A stretch of DNA of 64,000 nt from Polynucleobacter sp. AP-Nino-20-G2. GTDB taxonomy: Bacteria > Pseudomonadota > Gammaproteobacteria > Burkholderiales > Burkholderiaceae. The translations under genes and the position numbers were made by a program. Shown here piece after piece: positions 1 to 6,376 of the stretch; within the stretch, counting starts at the first letter, position 1, and every line of letters begins with the position of its first letter. The stretch is taken from NCBI RefSeq assembly GCF_018688235.1, contig NZ_CP061313.1:727130-791129 (forward strand), written 5' to 3'. Below the pieces are notes generated by a model. That model made no database searches and had not been told where the DNA came from. It saw only the letters and a list, made by a program, of their open reading frames with translations.

Positions 1-222
1 TGAGAGAGATTTATATAAGCTCTCTCTAGTAAGTCCTGAATCTTTAGCAACCTGAGTCATCCCTTTGGCTCTTGCTATATCCCCTAGTGCCTTGGCAATA
101 AATGCAGCATCTCCATTTGCTTCTTCAATACAAGCCTCTAGGTAGGCAGCCATTTCTTTAGGTGTACGCAGATGTTCAGCTACATCGTATGGAGTTGTGA
201 TTGTTTTTTTCATAATAGTCAT
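1..222 (-). CDS. HigA-like addiction module antitoxin (3' end outside window)
   Basis: This is the antitoxin half of a HigBA-type toxin-antitoxin pair. The visible 74 codons start MTIMKKT and run into a helix-turn-helix region (GMTQVAKDSGLTRESLYKSL) that would bind the operon operator. Families of this type (addiction module antidote proteins of about 100 residues) bind both the toxin and DNA. The first ATG at 222 directly abuts the toxin stop codon with no gap; a second in-frame ATG lies at 213. The toxin-first order is the HigBA order. The gene is truncated only by the window edge, so its C-terminus cannot be judged. Confidence 0.85.
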   Translation of the reverse strand, partial: MTIMKKTITTPYDVAEHLRTPKEMAAYLEACIEEANGDAAFIAKALGDIARAKGMTQVAKDSGLTRESLYKSLS

Positions 223-513
223 TTATAGATTTTTCGCTAAACGTTGCGCTAGTTTGATATCTTGATTTTGTGATTTTTTATCGCCACCCAATAAAAGAAT
301 GGTAATTTTTTGGCCATGTTTGGTGTAGTACACCCGGTACCCGGGGCCAAAATCAATCTTCATCTCAAATACTTTTTCACCCACTGATTTGGTGTTACCT
401 GGATGTCCTTCGGACAGCCTTTTGATTCTTGCTTGTATCTTCGCTCTTGCTGTTAAATCAAATAAGTTATCTAGCCAGACTATAAATTCTTCTGTTTTTC
501 TAATTTCGATCAT
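223..513 (-). CDS. RelE/ParE-superfamily toxin, HigB-like (addiction module killer protein)
   Basis: This is a small basic toxin of 96 residues, the usual size for the RelE/ParE-type killer proteins that sit upstream of HigA-like antitoxins. Visible family marks are the FGPGYRVYYT strand and LLLGGDKKSQNQDI near the C-terminus. Members of this family usually act as ribosome-dependent mRNA nucleases, or as gyrase inhibitors in the ParE branch; which applies here cannot be told from sequence. The reading frame is intact, unlike the two other toxin genes in this window. No Shine-Dalgarno sequence precedes the ATG at 513, and the predicted promoter places the transcription start almost on it. Confidence 0.85.
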   Translation of the reverse strand: MIEIRKTEEFIVWLDNLFDLTARAKIQARIKRLSEGHPGNTKSVGEKVFEMKIDFGPGYRVYYTKHGQKITILLLGGDKKSQNQDIKLAQRLAKNL

Positions 514-517
514 GCAT

Positions 518-547
518 TAGTGTATCCAATAGGATACACTAGGTCAA
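518..547 (-). promoter_or_regulatory. Promoter and palindromic operator of the HigBA-like module
   Basis: On the minus strand TTGACC (547-542) and TACACT (524-519) are separated by 17 bp, a good sigma-70 layout. A perfect 10-bp inverted repeat with a 4-bp spacer, TAGTGTATCC/GGATACACTA (518-527 and 532-541), covers the spacer and the -10 box, where antitoxin binding would block RNA polymerase. The predicted transcription start falls at about 512-513, at the toxin ATG. The repeat and boxes are read directly; their function is inferred from toxin-antitoxin autoregulation in general. Confidence 0.65.
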
Positions 548-587
548 AGAATGGGCTTGATGTTGACCGGGGAATAGGGTGAAAGAC

Positions 588-1442
588 TTATAAAATTCTC
601 ATCGAGAAATCCACAGCCTTAATATCTTTAGTCAGCTTTCCAAGAGAGATGCGATCAACGCCAGTAGCGGCAATCGCACGCATCTGATCTAAGTCGATAC
701 CACCAGAAGCCTCTAATAAAGCGCGACCATTGGTAAAGGCAACGGCTTCTTTCATTTGCTCAGTAGTGAAGTTATCAATCAAGATGCTCTTTGCTCCAGC
801 ATCCAAAGCCTCTTTCAATTCCGCAAGACTTTCTACCTCTACTTGAATATCCACCCCAGAATTCAATGCCTGGGCAGCCTTGACTGCCGCAGCAACGCCA
901 CCTGCAGCAGCGATGTGATTCTCTTTAATGAGGATGCCATGCCATAGAGCGAGACGTTGGTTTTGACCGCCGCCGACACGTACTGCGTATTTCTGCGCCT
1001 GCCGTAATCCAGGAATCGTTTTGCGAGTGTCGAGCACTGCGCAGCCATTAGGATTTGGGCTGACACCTGCGATGGCATCGACATGCTGACGCGCAATGCT
1101 GGCCGTCCAAGAGAGCGTTTGCAGGAAGTTAATGCAGGGGCGCTCAGCAGAGAGAAGGGCGCGAGAGTTGGCCTCAATATCGCAAACTTTGGTATCGGGC
1201 TTCATCAAGTCGCCCTCGAGGTAGTGCCAAGTCACTTTTGCTGAGGGATCTAATTTCTTGAGAGTGCCCTCAAACCAATCCACCCCACATAGAACAGCCT
1301 GCTCACGAACAATTAATTGGGCATCAACCGGTTTGCTAGGAACTAATTGTGCAGTCCAATCGCACTTGCCAATATCTTCCATCAGCGCATCAGCAATATT
1401 GCGTTGACGGGCTTGCTCTAAAGTCTCGTTGTACTCAAACAT
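588..1442 (-). CDS. nadC: Nicotinate-nucleotide pyrophosphorylase (carboxylating), quinolinate phosphoribosyltransferase
   Basis: It converts quinolinate and PRPP to nicotinate mononucleotide, CO2 and PPi in de novo NAD synthesis. The 284-residue length fits the family. Recognisable substrate-site segments are DTRKTIPGLR (about 138-147), IKENHI (172-177), VEVES (201-205), LIDN (221-224) and SGGI (247-250). It lies 48 bp downstream of nadA on the same strand, so the two consecutive pathway enzymes are probably co-transcribed. nadB (L-aspartate oxidase) is not in the window. Confidence 0.96.
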   Translation of the reverse strand: MFEYNETLEQARQRNIADALMEDIGKCDWTAQLVPSKPVDAQLIVREQAVLCGVDWFEGTLKKLDPSAKVTWHYLEGDLMKPDTKVCDIEANSRALLSAERPCINFLQTLSWTASIARQHVDAIAGVSPNPNGCAVLDTRKTIPGLRQAQKYAVRVGGGQNQRLALWHGILIKENHIAAAGGVAAAVKAAQALNSGVDIQVEVESLAELKEALDAGAKSILIDNFTTEQMKEAVAFTNGRALLEASGGIDLDQMRAIAATGVDRISLGKLTKDIKAVDFSMRIL

Positions 1443-1490
1443 GAATGAATCGATCTAAATTAAGAAAAAATCAAAAGACAAAATAAGCAA

Positions 1491-2624
1491 TTAAGCCACA
1501 CCAATATTCTTGACAAAGCCATGCTGTGCTTTGGCAAGCAGGTCAGGATGATTCTGGGTGAAGTCCAGCATGCGTTCAACGCAGCCTAGCGCCTTAACTC
1601 GAACATCTTCCTTAATGAAGATTTCACCAGAGGCATTTTCAAGGCAGTTCAGGATTCCTTGCAAGCCATTCATGGCCATCCAGGGGCAGTGTGCACAGCT
1701 CTTACAGGTCGCACTGTTGCCAGCGGTGGGGGCTTCAATCAATACCTTATTGGGTGCCAGTTGGCGCATGCGGTGCAAGATGCCATTGTCAGTCGCCACG
1801 ATATATTCAGTGGCAGAGCCTTCCACGACCGCTTTAATCATTGCGGATGTGGAGCCAACAACATCTGCTAAATCCACCACTGCTTGCGGTGATTCTGGGT
1901 GAACCAAAATCATGGCATTGGGGTGTGCAGCTTTCAGCATCTCTAATTCAACTGCTTTAAATTCATCATGAACAATGCAAGCGCCATTCCATAACAACAT
2001 ATCAGCGCCAGTTTGCTCTTGAATGTATCGACCTAAATGACGATCAGGTGCCCACAGAATTTTCTTGCCCTCGACTTTGAGTTGATGCACGATTGCTAAG
2101 GCGCAAGAGCTCGTTACCATCCAATCAGCCTGGGCTTTAACGGCAGCGCTGGTATTGGCGTAGACAACTACAACGCGATCAGGATGCAATTCTCTAAATG
2201 CCGCAAAGTCAGCGGCATTACAACCTAAATCTAGAGAACAGGTTGCATCTAAGTCTGGCATAAACACGCGTTTCTCAGGACTCAGAATCTTGGCAGACTC
2301 CCCCATGAAGCGCACACCAGCGACGATGAGATTCTTAGCAGGATGATTCTTACCAAAGCGCGCCATCTCCAAAGAGTCGGCTACAAACCCACCAGTTGAT
2401 AAAGCTAAATCCTGAATATCACCGTCTACATAGTAGTGAGCCACTAATGCAGCATCCTTCTCGATCAACAATTGCTTAATGCGGGCAATCACAGTCGCTT
2501 TCTGATCCCCATGTAGAGGGGGAGGAGTCTTAGCCCAAGCCTGGGCCGTGCAGGTCGCACCATCAGCATTCTGCTGGGGGTAGTCAAAGGCGATGGGGGA
2601 ACTAATAATGGAGGTCATGCGCAA
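1491..2624 (-). CDS. nadA: Quinolinate synthase NadA
   Basis: It condenses iminoaspartate with dihydroxyacetone phosphate to quinolinate and needs a [4Fe-4S] cluster. The 377-residue length fits the longer proteobacterial form. Visible marks are [12 protein letters not shown] (about 63-74), [12 protein letters not shown] (about 105-116), the cysteine in [10 protein letters not shown] (about 126-135), [11 protein letters not shown] (about 171-181) and the CKSCAHC motif towards the C-terminus. Start codons at 2624 and 2618 (MRM) are both possible. It is divergent from the dinJ/yafQ module and heads the nadA-nadC unit. Confidence 0.96.
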   Translation of the reverse strand: MRMTSIISSPIAFDYPQQNADGATCTAQAWAKTPPPLHGDQKATVIARIKQLLIEKDAALVAHYYVDGDIQDLALSTGGFVADSLEMARFGKNHPAKNLIVAGVRFMGESAKILSPEKRVFMPDLDATCSLDLGCNAADFAAFRELHPDRVVVVYANTSAAVKAQADWMVTSSCALAIVHQLKVEGKKILWAPDRHLGRYIQEQTGADMLLWNGACIVHDEFKAVELEMLKAAHPNAMILVHPESPQAVVDLADVVGSTSAMIKAVVEGSATEYIVATDNGILHRMRQLAPNKVLIEAPTAGNSATCKSCAHCPWMAMNGLQGILNCLENASGEIFIKEDVRVKALGCVERMLDFTQNHPDLLAKAQHGFVKNIGVA

Positions 2625-2656
2625 TTTTAGCCCTCTTAATCGTAGATTTAATGGGC

Positions 2657-2693
2657 TTGATTCTGTTAATGAATGTAGCTACAATGTAGCTAC
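2657..2693 (+). promoter_or_regulatory. Promoter with two phased GTAGCTAC operators (DinJ/YafQ module)
   Basis: TTGATT (2657-2662) and TACAAT (2680-2685) are spaced by 17 bp. The palindrome GTAGCTAC occurs twice, at 2675-2682 and 2686-2693, with an 11-bp period (one helical turn) bracketing the -10 box. That is the arrangement expected for cooperative autorepression by an antitoxin or antitoxin-toxin complex. A ribosome binding site AGAGGG follows at 2712-2717 before the ATG at 2723. Confidence 0.65.
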
Positions 2694-2722
2694 TTAAATA
2701 ATAAGAGATCAAGAGGGCATAT

Positions 2723-2986
2723 ATGGCTGCAAATTCGGTGGTGCGAGCTCGGATAGATGAGGACATTAAGAATGAAGCCAGCCTAGTGTTGGAGGCTATG
2801 GGCTTAACTGTGTCAGATGCATTGAGGATGATGTTGATAAGGGTGGCGGTTGAAAAATCGCTCCCATTTGAACCGCTAGTTCCGAATGCAAAGACTATAG
2901 CGGCAATGAGAGAAGTGAGAGAGCGGCATTTAATGTCATTCGGATCAATAAAGGGGTTATTAAAGGACCTTAATGAGGAGAATTGA
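2723..2986 (+). CDS. RelB/DinJ-family antitoxin
   Basis: This 87-residue protein has a ribbon-helix-helix type N-terminus (VVRARIDEDIKNEASLVLEA, about 6-25) followed by LTVSDALRMMLIRVAVEKSLPF, the recognisable RelB/DinJ pattern. The C-terminal part would wrap the cognate toxin. Family members repress their own operon and neutralise YafQ/RelE-type nucleases. The ORF is intact, has a good ribosome binding site, and overlaps the start of the YafQ-like reading frame by 14 bp, typical of the coupled dinJ-yafQ layout. Confidence 0.88.
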   Translation: MAANSVVRARIDEDIKNEASLVLEAMGLTVSDALRMMLIRVAVEKSLPFEPLVPNAKTIAAMREVRERHLMSFGSIKGLLKDLNEEN

Positions 2987-3254
2987 GCGCACCTCTCAAT
3001 TTAAAAAAGACTAAAAGCGAGAGACGAAGGGCAGATATAGGTCGACATTAGAGTCTGCGTTGATTGAAGTGCTTGAGCTGCTAATAGTTGATGTGGAACT
3101 GCCATCACGATATTTCGATCACGCTTTAATTGGGCAGTGGAAAGATTTTCGAGATTGCCACATCAAGCCCGATCTACTTCTCATATATGCGAAGCCCAAC
3201 CCAGAAATACTCATGCTCACAAGACTGGGCTCACATAGCGAGTTAAGTTTGTAG
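2973..3254 (+). pseudogene. YafQ-like mRNA interferase toxin, interrupted by one in-frame TAA
   Basis: Read from ATG 2973 the frame gives MRRIERTSQFKKD, then TAA at 3012-3014, then continues in the same frame (KRETKGRYRSTLESALIEV) to the stop at 3252-3254. The full frame has 93 codons, the normal YafQ length. The part after the stop keeps the family core: DHALIGQWKDFRDCHIKPD and the terminal GSHSEL, covering the positions of the catalytic histidines and aspartate known in E. coli YafQ. Only one base change (TAT/TAC to TAA at a tyrosine position) appears needed to break it, and there is no other visible damage. A TTG at 3060 could restart translation but would give a truncated toxin. Confidence 0.85.
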
Positions 3255-3283
3255 TCATGCTGACATCACCGTTAGAATAAGTT

Positions 3284-3463
3284 ATGTCATTTTTTACAAT
3301 TCAATCTGTCTTCCTGTTCTATAGCGCCGTCAGTATATTTTGCGGCCTATTGCTGCTAGGTTTATTTTGGGGGCGGAAGGATATCCCAGCCAAGATTTGG
3401 ATCACGAGTTGCTTCCTGCCCTCATTGGCAACAATGGCGACTGTCTCAGAAAGTGAATCGTGA
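3284..3463 (+). pseudogene. Fragment of a membrane protein (N-terminal part only)
   Basis: An ATG at 3284 opens 59 codons ending at TGA 3461-3463. The product has a strongly hydrophobic first 30 residues (FLFYSAVSIFCGLLLLGLFW) and a second, weaker hydrophobic stretch. After the TGA the same frame continues with no further stop to TAG near 3540 (KPIDRLDNILARLKLIPYL), so the gene looks like a decayed longer protein. The short N-terminus resembles in style the membrane region of bacterial sensor proteins, but I cannot name a family. It may also be a genuine small membrane protein. Confidence 0.35.
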
Positions 3464-3567
3464 TGCGGATTTCATCAGCCCAAACCTATAGATAGGTTAG
3501 ACAATATCTTAGCCAGGCTCAAATTAATTCCATACTTGTAGCTGACATTAAATCGTATTTACGAGAG

Positions 3568-3753
3568 ATGTTGTCAAATCAGTCGGCAGTTAGCTATCAC
3601 CAGGAGCTGTTGACTGAATCTTGCAGGAGAATGGATTATTTCAATGCTAAGTTCATGCTGGAGAGCGGAATTGCTACATCTATTGAGGGGATTTGGTGGC
3701 TTAATACGGAAATTCGATTAACTTATGCGGTAAGCTACGGCTATGAGTATTAA
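3568..3753 (+). CDS. Hypothetical protein, possibly a truncated remnant
   Basis: This 61-codon ORF from ATG 3568 has no recognised domain. The open frame extends upstream to a TAG near 3503 (QYLSQAQINSILVADIKSYL) without an earlier good start codon, so the annotated N-terminus is uncertain. Its stop overlaps the start of the next ORF by 11 bp, which would allow translational coupling and argues weakly that it is real. The whole 3255-3742 stretch otherwise looks like gene debris between toxin-antitoxin modules. Confidence 0.3.
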   Translation: MLSNQSAVSYHQELLTESCRRMDYFNAKFMLESGIATSIEGIWWLNTEIRLTYAVSYGYEY

Positions 3754-4291
3754 ACAATTCAACGCTACTTATCTGGCACCAGATGATCGGCTGCTATTTC
3801 GTTTTAATACCACCGAAGATACGGAGTTTCGCTTTTGGTTCACGCGCCGGATAACGCTCTTTATCTTGGCTGCAACTCAGCATTTGATTGTTAAAAGCCT
3901 TGAGCAGACTCATGCTCCCGAGATCGCCAAGGCAATAGCGGACTTTGACAAAGAAGTCATGCAGAGCAACCCAGAGTCTCAGGGTGTCTCGAAGGCTGAG
4001 GCGTATCAGCCCGCCGCAAACTATCCTTTGGGGGCAGACCCCTTATTGGTGATGGATGCTAAATGCACGCCTGAGAAGCAGGGCTCAGAAGATGGAGTGT
4101 CACTAGATCTAGTCTTGCCAGGTGGCGCCAATATCAACGTCAAGATGGCGGGCCCAACCTTGCAGGCTTTGTGCGCTTTACTCAATCAACTGCGTGAACA
4201 TGCTGTTTGGGGTGCGGTGCCCTCAGTAGCTGAGGCGGCTACTCGTGGTGCTGACAATATAAAAGAGGGTATCAAACCTTCGGTTCATTGA
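3743..4291 (+). CDS. Conserved hypothetical protein, 182 aa
   Basis: This soluble-looking protein has no signal peptide. It begins MSIKQFNATYLAPDDRLLFR, followed by a charged and aromatic segment (TEFRFWFTRRITLFIL, about 27-42) and a middle region rich in Ala, Pro and Glu. The C-terminal half has an LDLVLPGGANINVKM strand-like stretch. I do not recognise the family. It sits alone on the plus strand between toxin-antitoxin remnants and is convergent with the ccdB-like pseudogene, 7 bp away. The clean 182-codon frame supports a real gene. Confidence 0.6.
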   Translation: MSIKQFNATYLAPDDRLLFRFNTTEDTEFRFWFTRRITLFILAATQHLIVKSLEQTHAPEIAKAIADFDKEVMQSNPESQGVSKAEAYQPAANYPLGADPLLVMDAKCTPEKQGSEDGVSLDLVLPGGANINVKMAGPTLQALCALLNQLREHAVWGAVPSVAEAATRGADNIKEGIKPSVH

Positions 4292-4298
4292 TAAGCTC

Positions 4299-4616
4299 CT
4301 AGAATCCATGAAAGAGTCTATCGATTGCAGTCATCACGAGATGTTGCTGGCTCTTTAAGCTAACAATTTCTTTTTTAAGGATTTTGCTTGGTGCAGCTGC
4401 CATCTTTGGAGTTTCAAGTGCAAAGTCAGTGCCCTTGATTAAAAAGATCGGCATGAGATCTTGAGGAGACCGCACTTTTTTATAGAGGCCGGCTTTTCTT
4501 GGGGTTAAGACCATTCGGGCATCAAGACCACTGAATAGGTCGGTTTATACATTCAGCAGAAAAGGTGCGGTCTTGGTATACCCCCCAATATTTTCATAAA
4601 CGCAAAATCTCGCCAT
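4299..4616 (-). pseudogene. CcdB-like toxin, interrupted by one in-frame TAA
   Basis: Read on the minus strand from ATG 4616-4614 the frame gives MARFCVYENIGGYTKTAPFL, then LNV, then TAA at 4547-4545 (codon 24). It then continues in frame through TDLFSGLDARMVLTP and PIFLIKGTDFALETPKMA to MTAIDRLFHGF and a TAG at 4301-4299. The full frame has 105 codons, normal for CcdB, and the N-terminal MARF.VY and C-terminal A(I/L)D.LF.G(F/I) patterns are typical of that gyrase-poisoning toxin family. The stop replaces what is usually Gln (CAA to TAA would suffice). An internal ATG at 4514 gives only the C-terminal 71 residues. The ATG overlaps the ccdA stop (TAATG). Confidence 0.85.
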
Positions 4617-4873
4617 TAGAAAGTTCTCCAGCCATCCAACGGCAAATCTTCATCTTCAATGGTTTTGTTATAGCCGGCAATGAAATCAGCATTTTCCAGC
4701 TTCCAAAGCAGCTCTTTTTTTTGCCGAACAAGGGACTCAAGGAATGCATCACAGGCCTTTGAGATATTGATTCCTAGCTTCTTGGCCTCAGCCAAAACCT
4801 CAGCATTTAAGGTGAGGTTAGTCGCCTTTTTTAAGACTTTGTCTTGAGCGCGGGTGGAGTTATGAATGATCAT
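4616..4873 (-). CDS. ccdA: CcdA-family antitoxin
   Basis: This 85-residue protein has the CcdA pattern: a basic N-terminus, then ATNLTLNAEVLAEAKKLGIN (about 17-36, ribbon-helix-helix DNA-binding half), ISKACDAFLESLVRQKK, and a toxin-binding tail with a tryptophan near the end (LPLDGWRTF). CcdA binds CcdB and represses the operon. The frame is intact although its toxin partner carries a nonsense codon. The first ATG (4873) lies 6 bp after a good -10 box, so the message may have no leader; no Shine-Dalgarno is visible. Confidence 0.88.
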   Translation of the reverse strand: MIIHNSTRAQDKVLKKATNLTLNAEVLAEAKKLGINISKACDAFLESLVRQKKELLWKLENADFIAGYNKTIEDEDLPLDGWRTF

Positions 4874-4879
4874 GAGCCA

Positions 4880-4914
4880 ACTATATGCATAATATATACG
4901 CAGTCAATATGCGC
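4880..4914 (-). promoter_or_regulatory. Promoter and repeated operator of the ccdA module
   Basis: On the minus strand TTGACT (4907-4902) and TATAGT (4885-4880) are separated by 16 bp. Three related 8-mers on the plus strand, ATATGCAT (4883-4890), ATATACGC (4894-4901) and ATATGCGC (4907-4914), fall on and between the promoter boxes and could be CcdA half-sites. The expected start point is at or next to the A of the ccdA ATG. The boxes are visible; operator function is inferred. Confidence 0.5.
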
Positions 4915-4944
4915 ACAAATTATGTGGGTATTGCATTCAGCGCT

Positions 4945-6330
4945 TTAGAAGGGAAGTTTCGCCTCCGGCTTAGCAGCCAACAGTACCGCCTTAAATTCTG
5001 CCTGAATGCGTTTGATAGCCTCTTCGCTATCAGCCTCAAAGCGCATCACCACCACTGGAGTGGTATTGGATGGTCTAGCTAGACCAAAGCCATCAGCATA
5101 TTCCACGCGAACACCATCAATTGTGTTGATGGATTCAGAAGTAGGGAACTTCGCATTGGCCTTGATGGTTTCAAGTAATGAAAAAGGTTCGCCTTCAGCG
5201 CAAGCAAGCTGTAACTCTGGAGTGCAGATCGCATTGGGTAAGTTATTGAGGGTGTCGCTCGGATTCTTCTCTTTACTGAGGATCTCAAGCAAGCGTGCGC
5301 CCGTGTAGAGACCATCATCAAATCCAAACCAGCGGTCCTTGAAGAAGATATGGCCGCTCATCTCGCCAGCAAGTGGGGCGCCAGTTTCCTTTAATTTCGC
5401 TTTGACTAAGGAGTGGCCGGTTTTCCACATGATGGGCTCACCACCATGTTCTTTTACATAGGTGGCGAGATTGCGAGTGCACTTCACATCGTAAATAATT
5501 TGACCACCTGGATTTCGGGACAAAACGTCCTTAGAAAACAGCATCATCTGACGGTCAGGGAAAATTACTTGACCATCTTTAGTCACGACACCTAAGCGAT
5601 CAGCATCGCCATCAAAAGCGAGGCCTAGTTCATTATCGGTAGTCTGGAGATTCTTGATGAGATCTTGTAAGTTCTCAATATGCGCTGGGTCAGGATGGTG
5701 GTTCGGAAAATGACCATCTACTTCGCAAAAGAGTTCTTGCACTTCGCAACCAAGAGCTCTGAATAGTTTGCCCGCAAAAGCACCACCAACACCATTACCG
5801 CAATCTACGGCAATTCTCATTGGGCGAGCCAACTTCACATCGCCAACGATGTAATTAATGTACATCGGGAAAATATCAAAAGTGCTTCTTGTTCCTTGGC
5901 CGGTCGCAAACTGCTTAGCTTCAATCCGTTTACGTAAATCCTGAATCTGTTCACCATAAATAGCTGATGTACCCAAGACCATTTTGAAGCCGTTGTAGTT
6001 CGGGGGATTGTGGCTGCCGGTAATCATGATGCCGGACTTCGGAGTCTTGCCATCAATGGTGTGATTGGCAGCAAAGTAGACCATCGGCGTTGCAACCATG
6101 CCTAGATCAATCACATTGATGCCAGTAGAAAGCAGACCTTCTGTTAAAGCCTCAATCAAGCTAGGACCAGATAAGCGGCCATCGCGACCGATGACGATAT
6201 CGCTTTCACCAAGCTCGCGCATCTCTGTGCCAAATGCTTGACCAATCAGTTTGGCGATAGAGGGATCTAAGGTCTCATCAATAATGCCGCGGATGTCATA
6301 TGCTTTAAAAATGGATGGAGACAATTGCAT
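4945..6330 (-). CDS. Phosphomannomutase/phosphoglucomutase (alpha-D-phosphohexomutase family)
   Basis: It interconverts hexose 6-phosphates and 1-phosphates, feeding sugar nucleotides for envelope polysaccharide. The 461-residue length fits the bacterial PMM/PGM (AlgC-type) group. Visible marks are SIFKAYDIRGI near the N-terminus, the phosphoserine loop TGSHNPP (about 104-110), the metal loop DGDADR in the third domain, GEMSGH for sugar recognition, and RPSNTTP in the C-terminal phosphate-binding domain. ATG 6330 is preferred over 6357 because AAGGAT lies at the right distance upstream and homologues begin near SIFKAYDIRG. It follows pgi on the same strand. Confidence 0.93.
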   Translation of the reverse strand: MQLSPSIFKAYDIRGIIDETLDPSIAKLIGQAFGTEMRELGESDIVIGRDGRLSGPSLIEALTEGLLSTGINVIDLGMVATPMVYFAANHTIDGKTPKSGIMITGSHNPPNYNGFKMVLGTSAIYGEQIQDLRKRIEAKQFATGQGTRSTFDIFPMYINYIVGDVKLARPMRIAVDCGNGVGGAFAGKLFRALGCEVQELFCEVDGHFPNHHPDPAHIENLQDLIKNLQTTDNELGLAFDGDADRLGVVTKDGQVIFPDRQMMLFSKDVLSRNPGGQIIYDVKCTRNLATYVKEHGGEPIMWKTGHSLVKAKLKETGAPLAGEMSGHIFFKDRWFGFDDGLYTGARLLEILSKEKNPSDTLNNLPNAICTPELQLACAEGEPFSLLETIKANAKFPTSESINTIDGVRVEYADGFGLARPSNTTPVVVMRFEADSEEAIKRIQAEFKAVLLAAKPEAKLPF

Positions 6331-6376
6331 TACAGATCCTTCAGTAAAGATACCCAAGAGTTGCTTGGGTGGGTAA

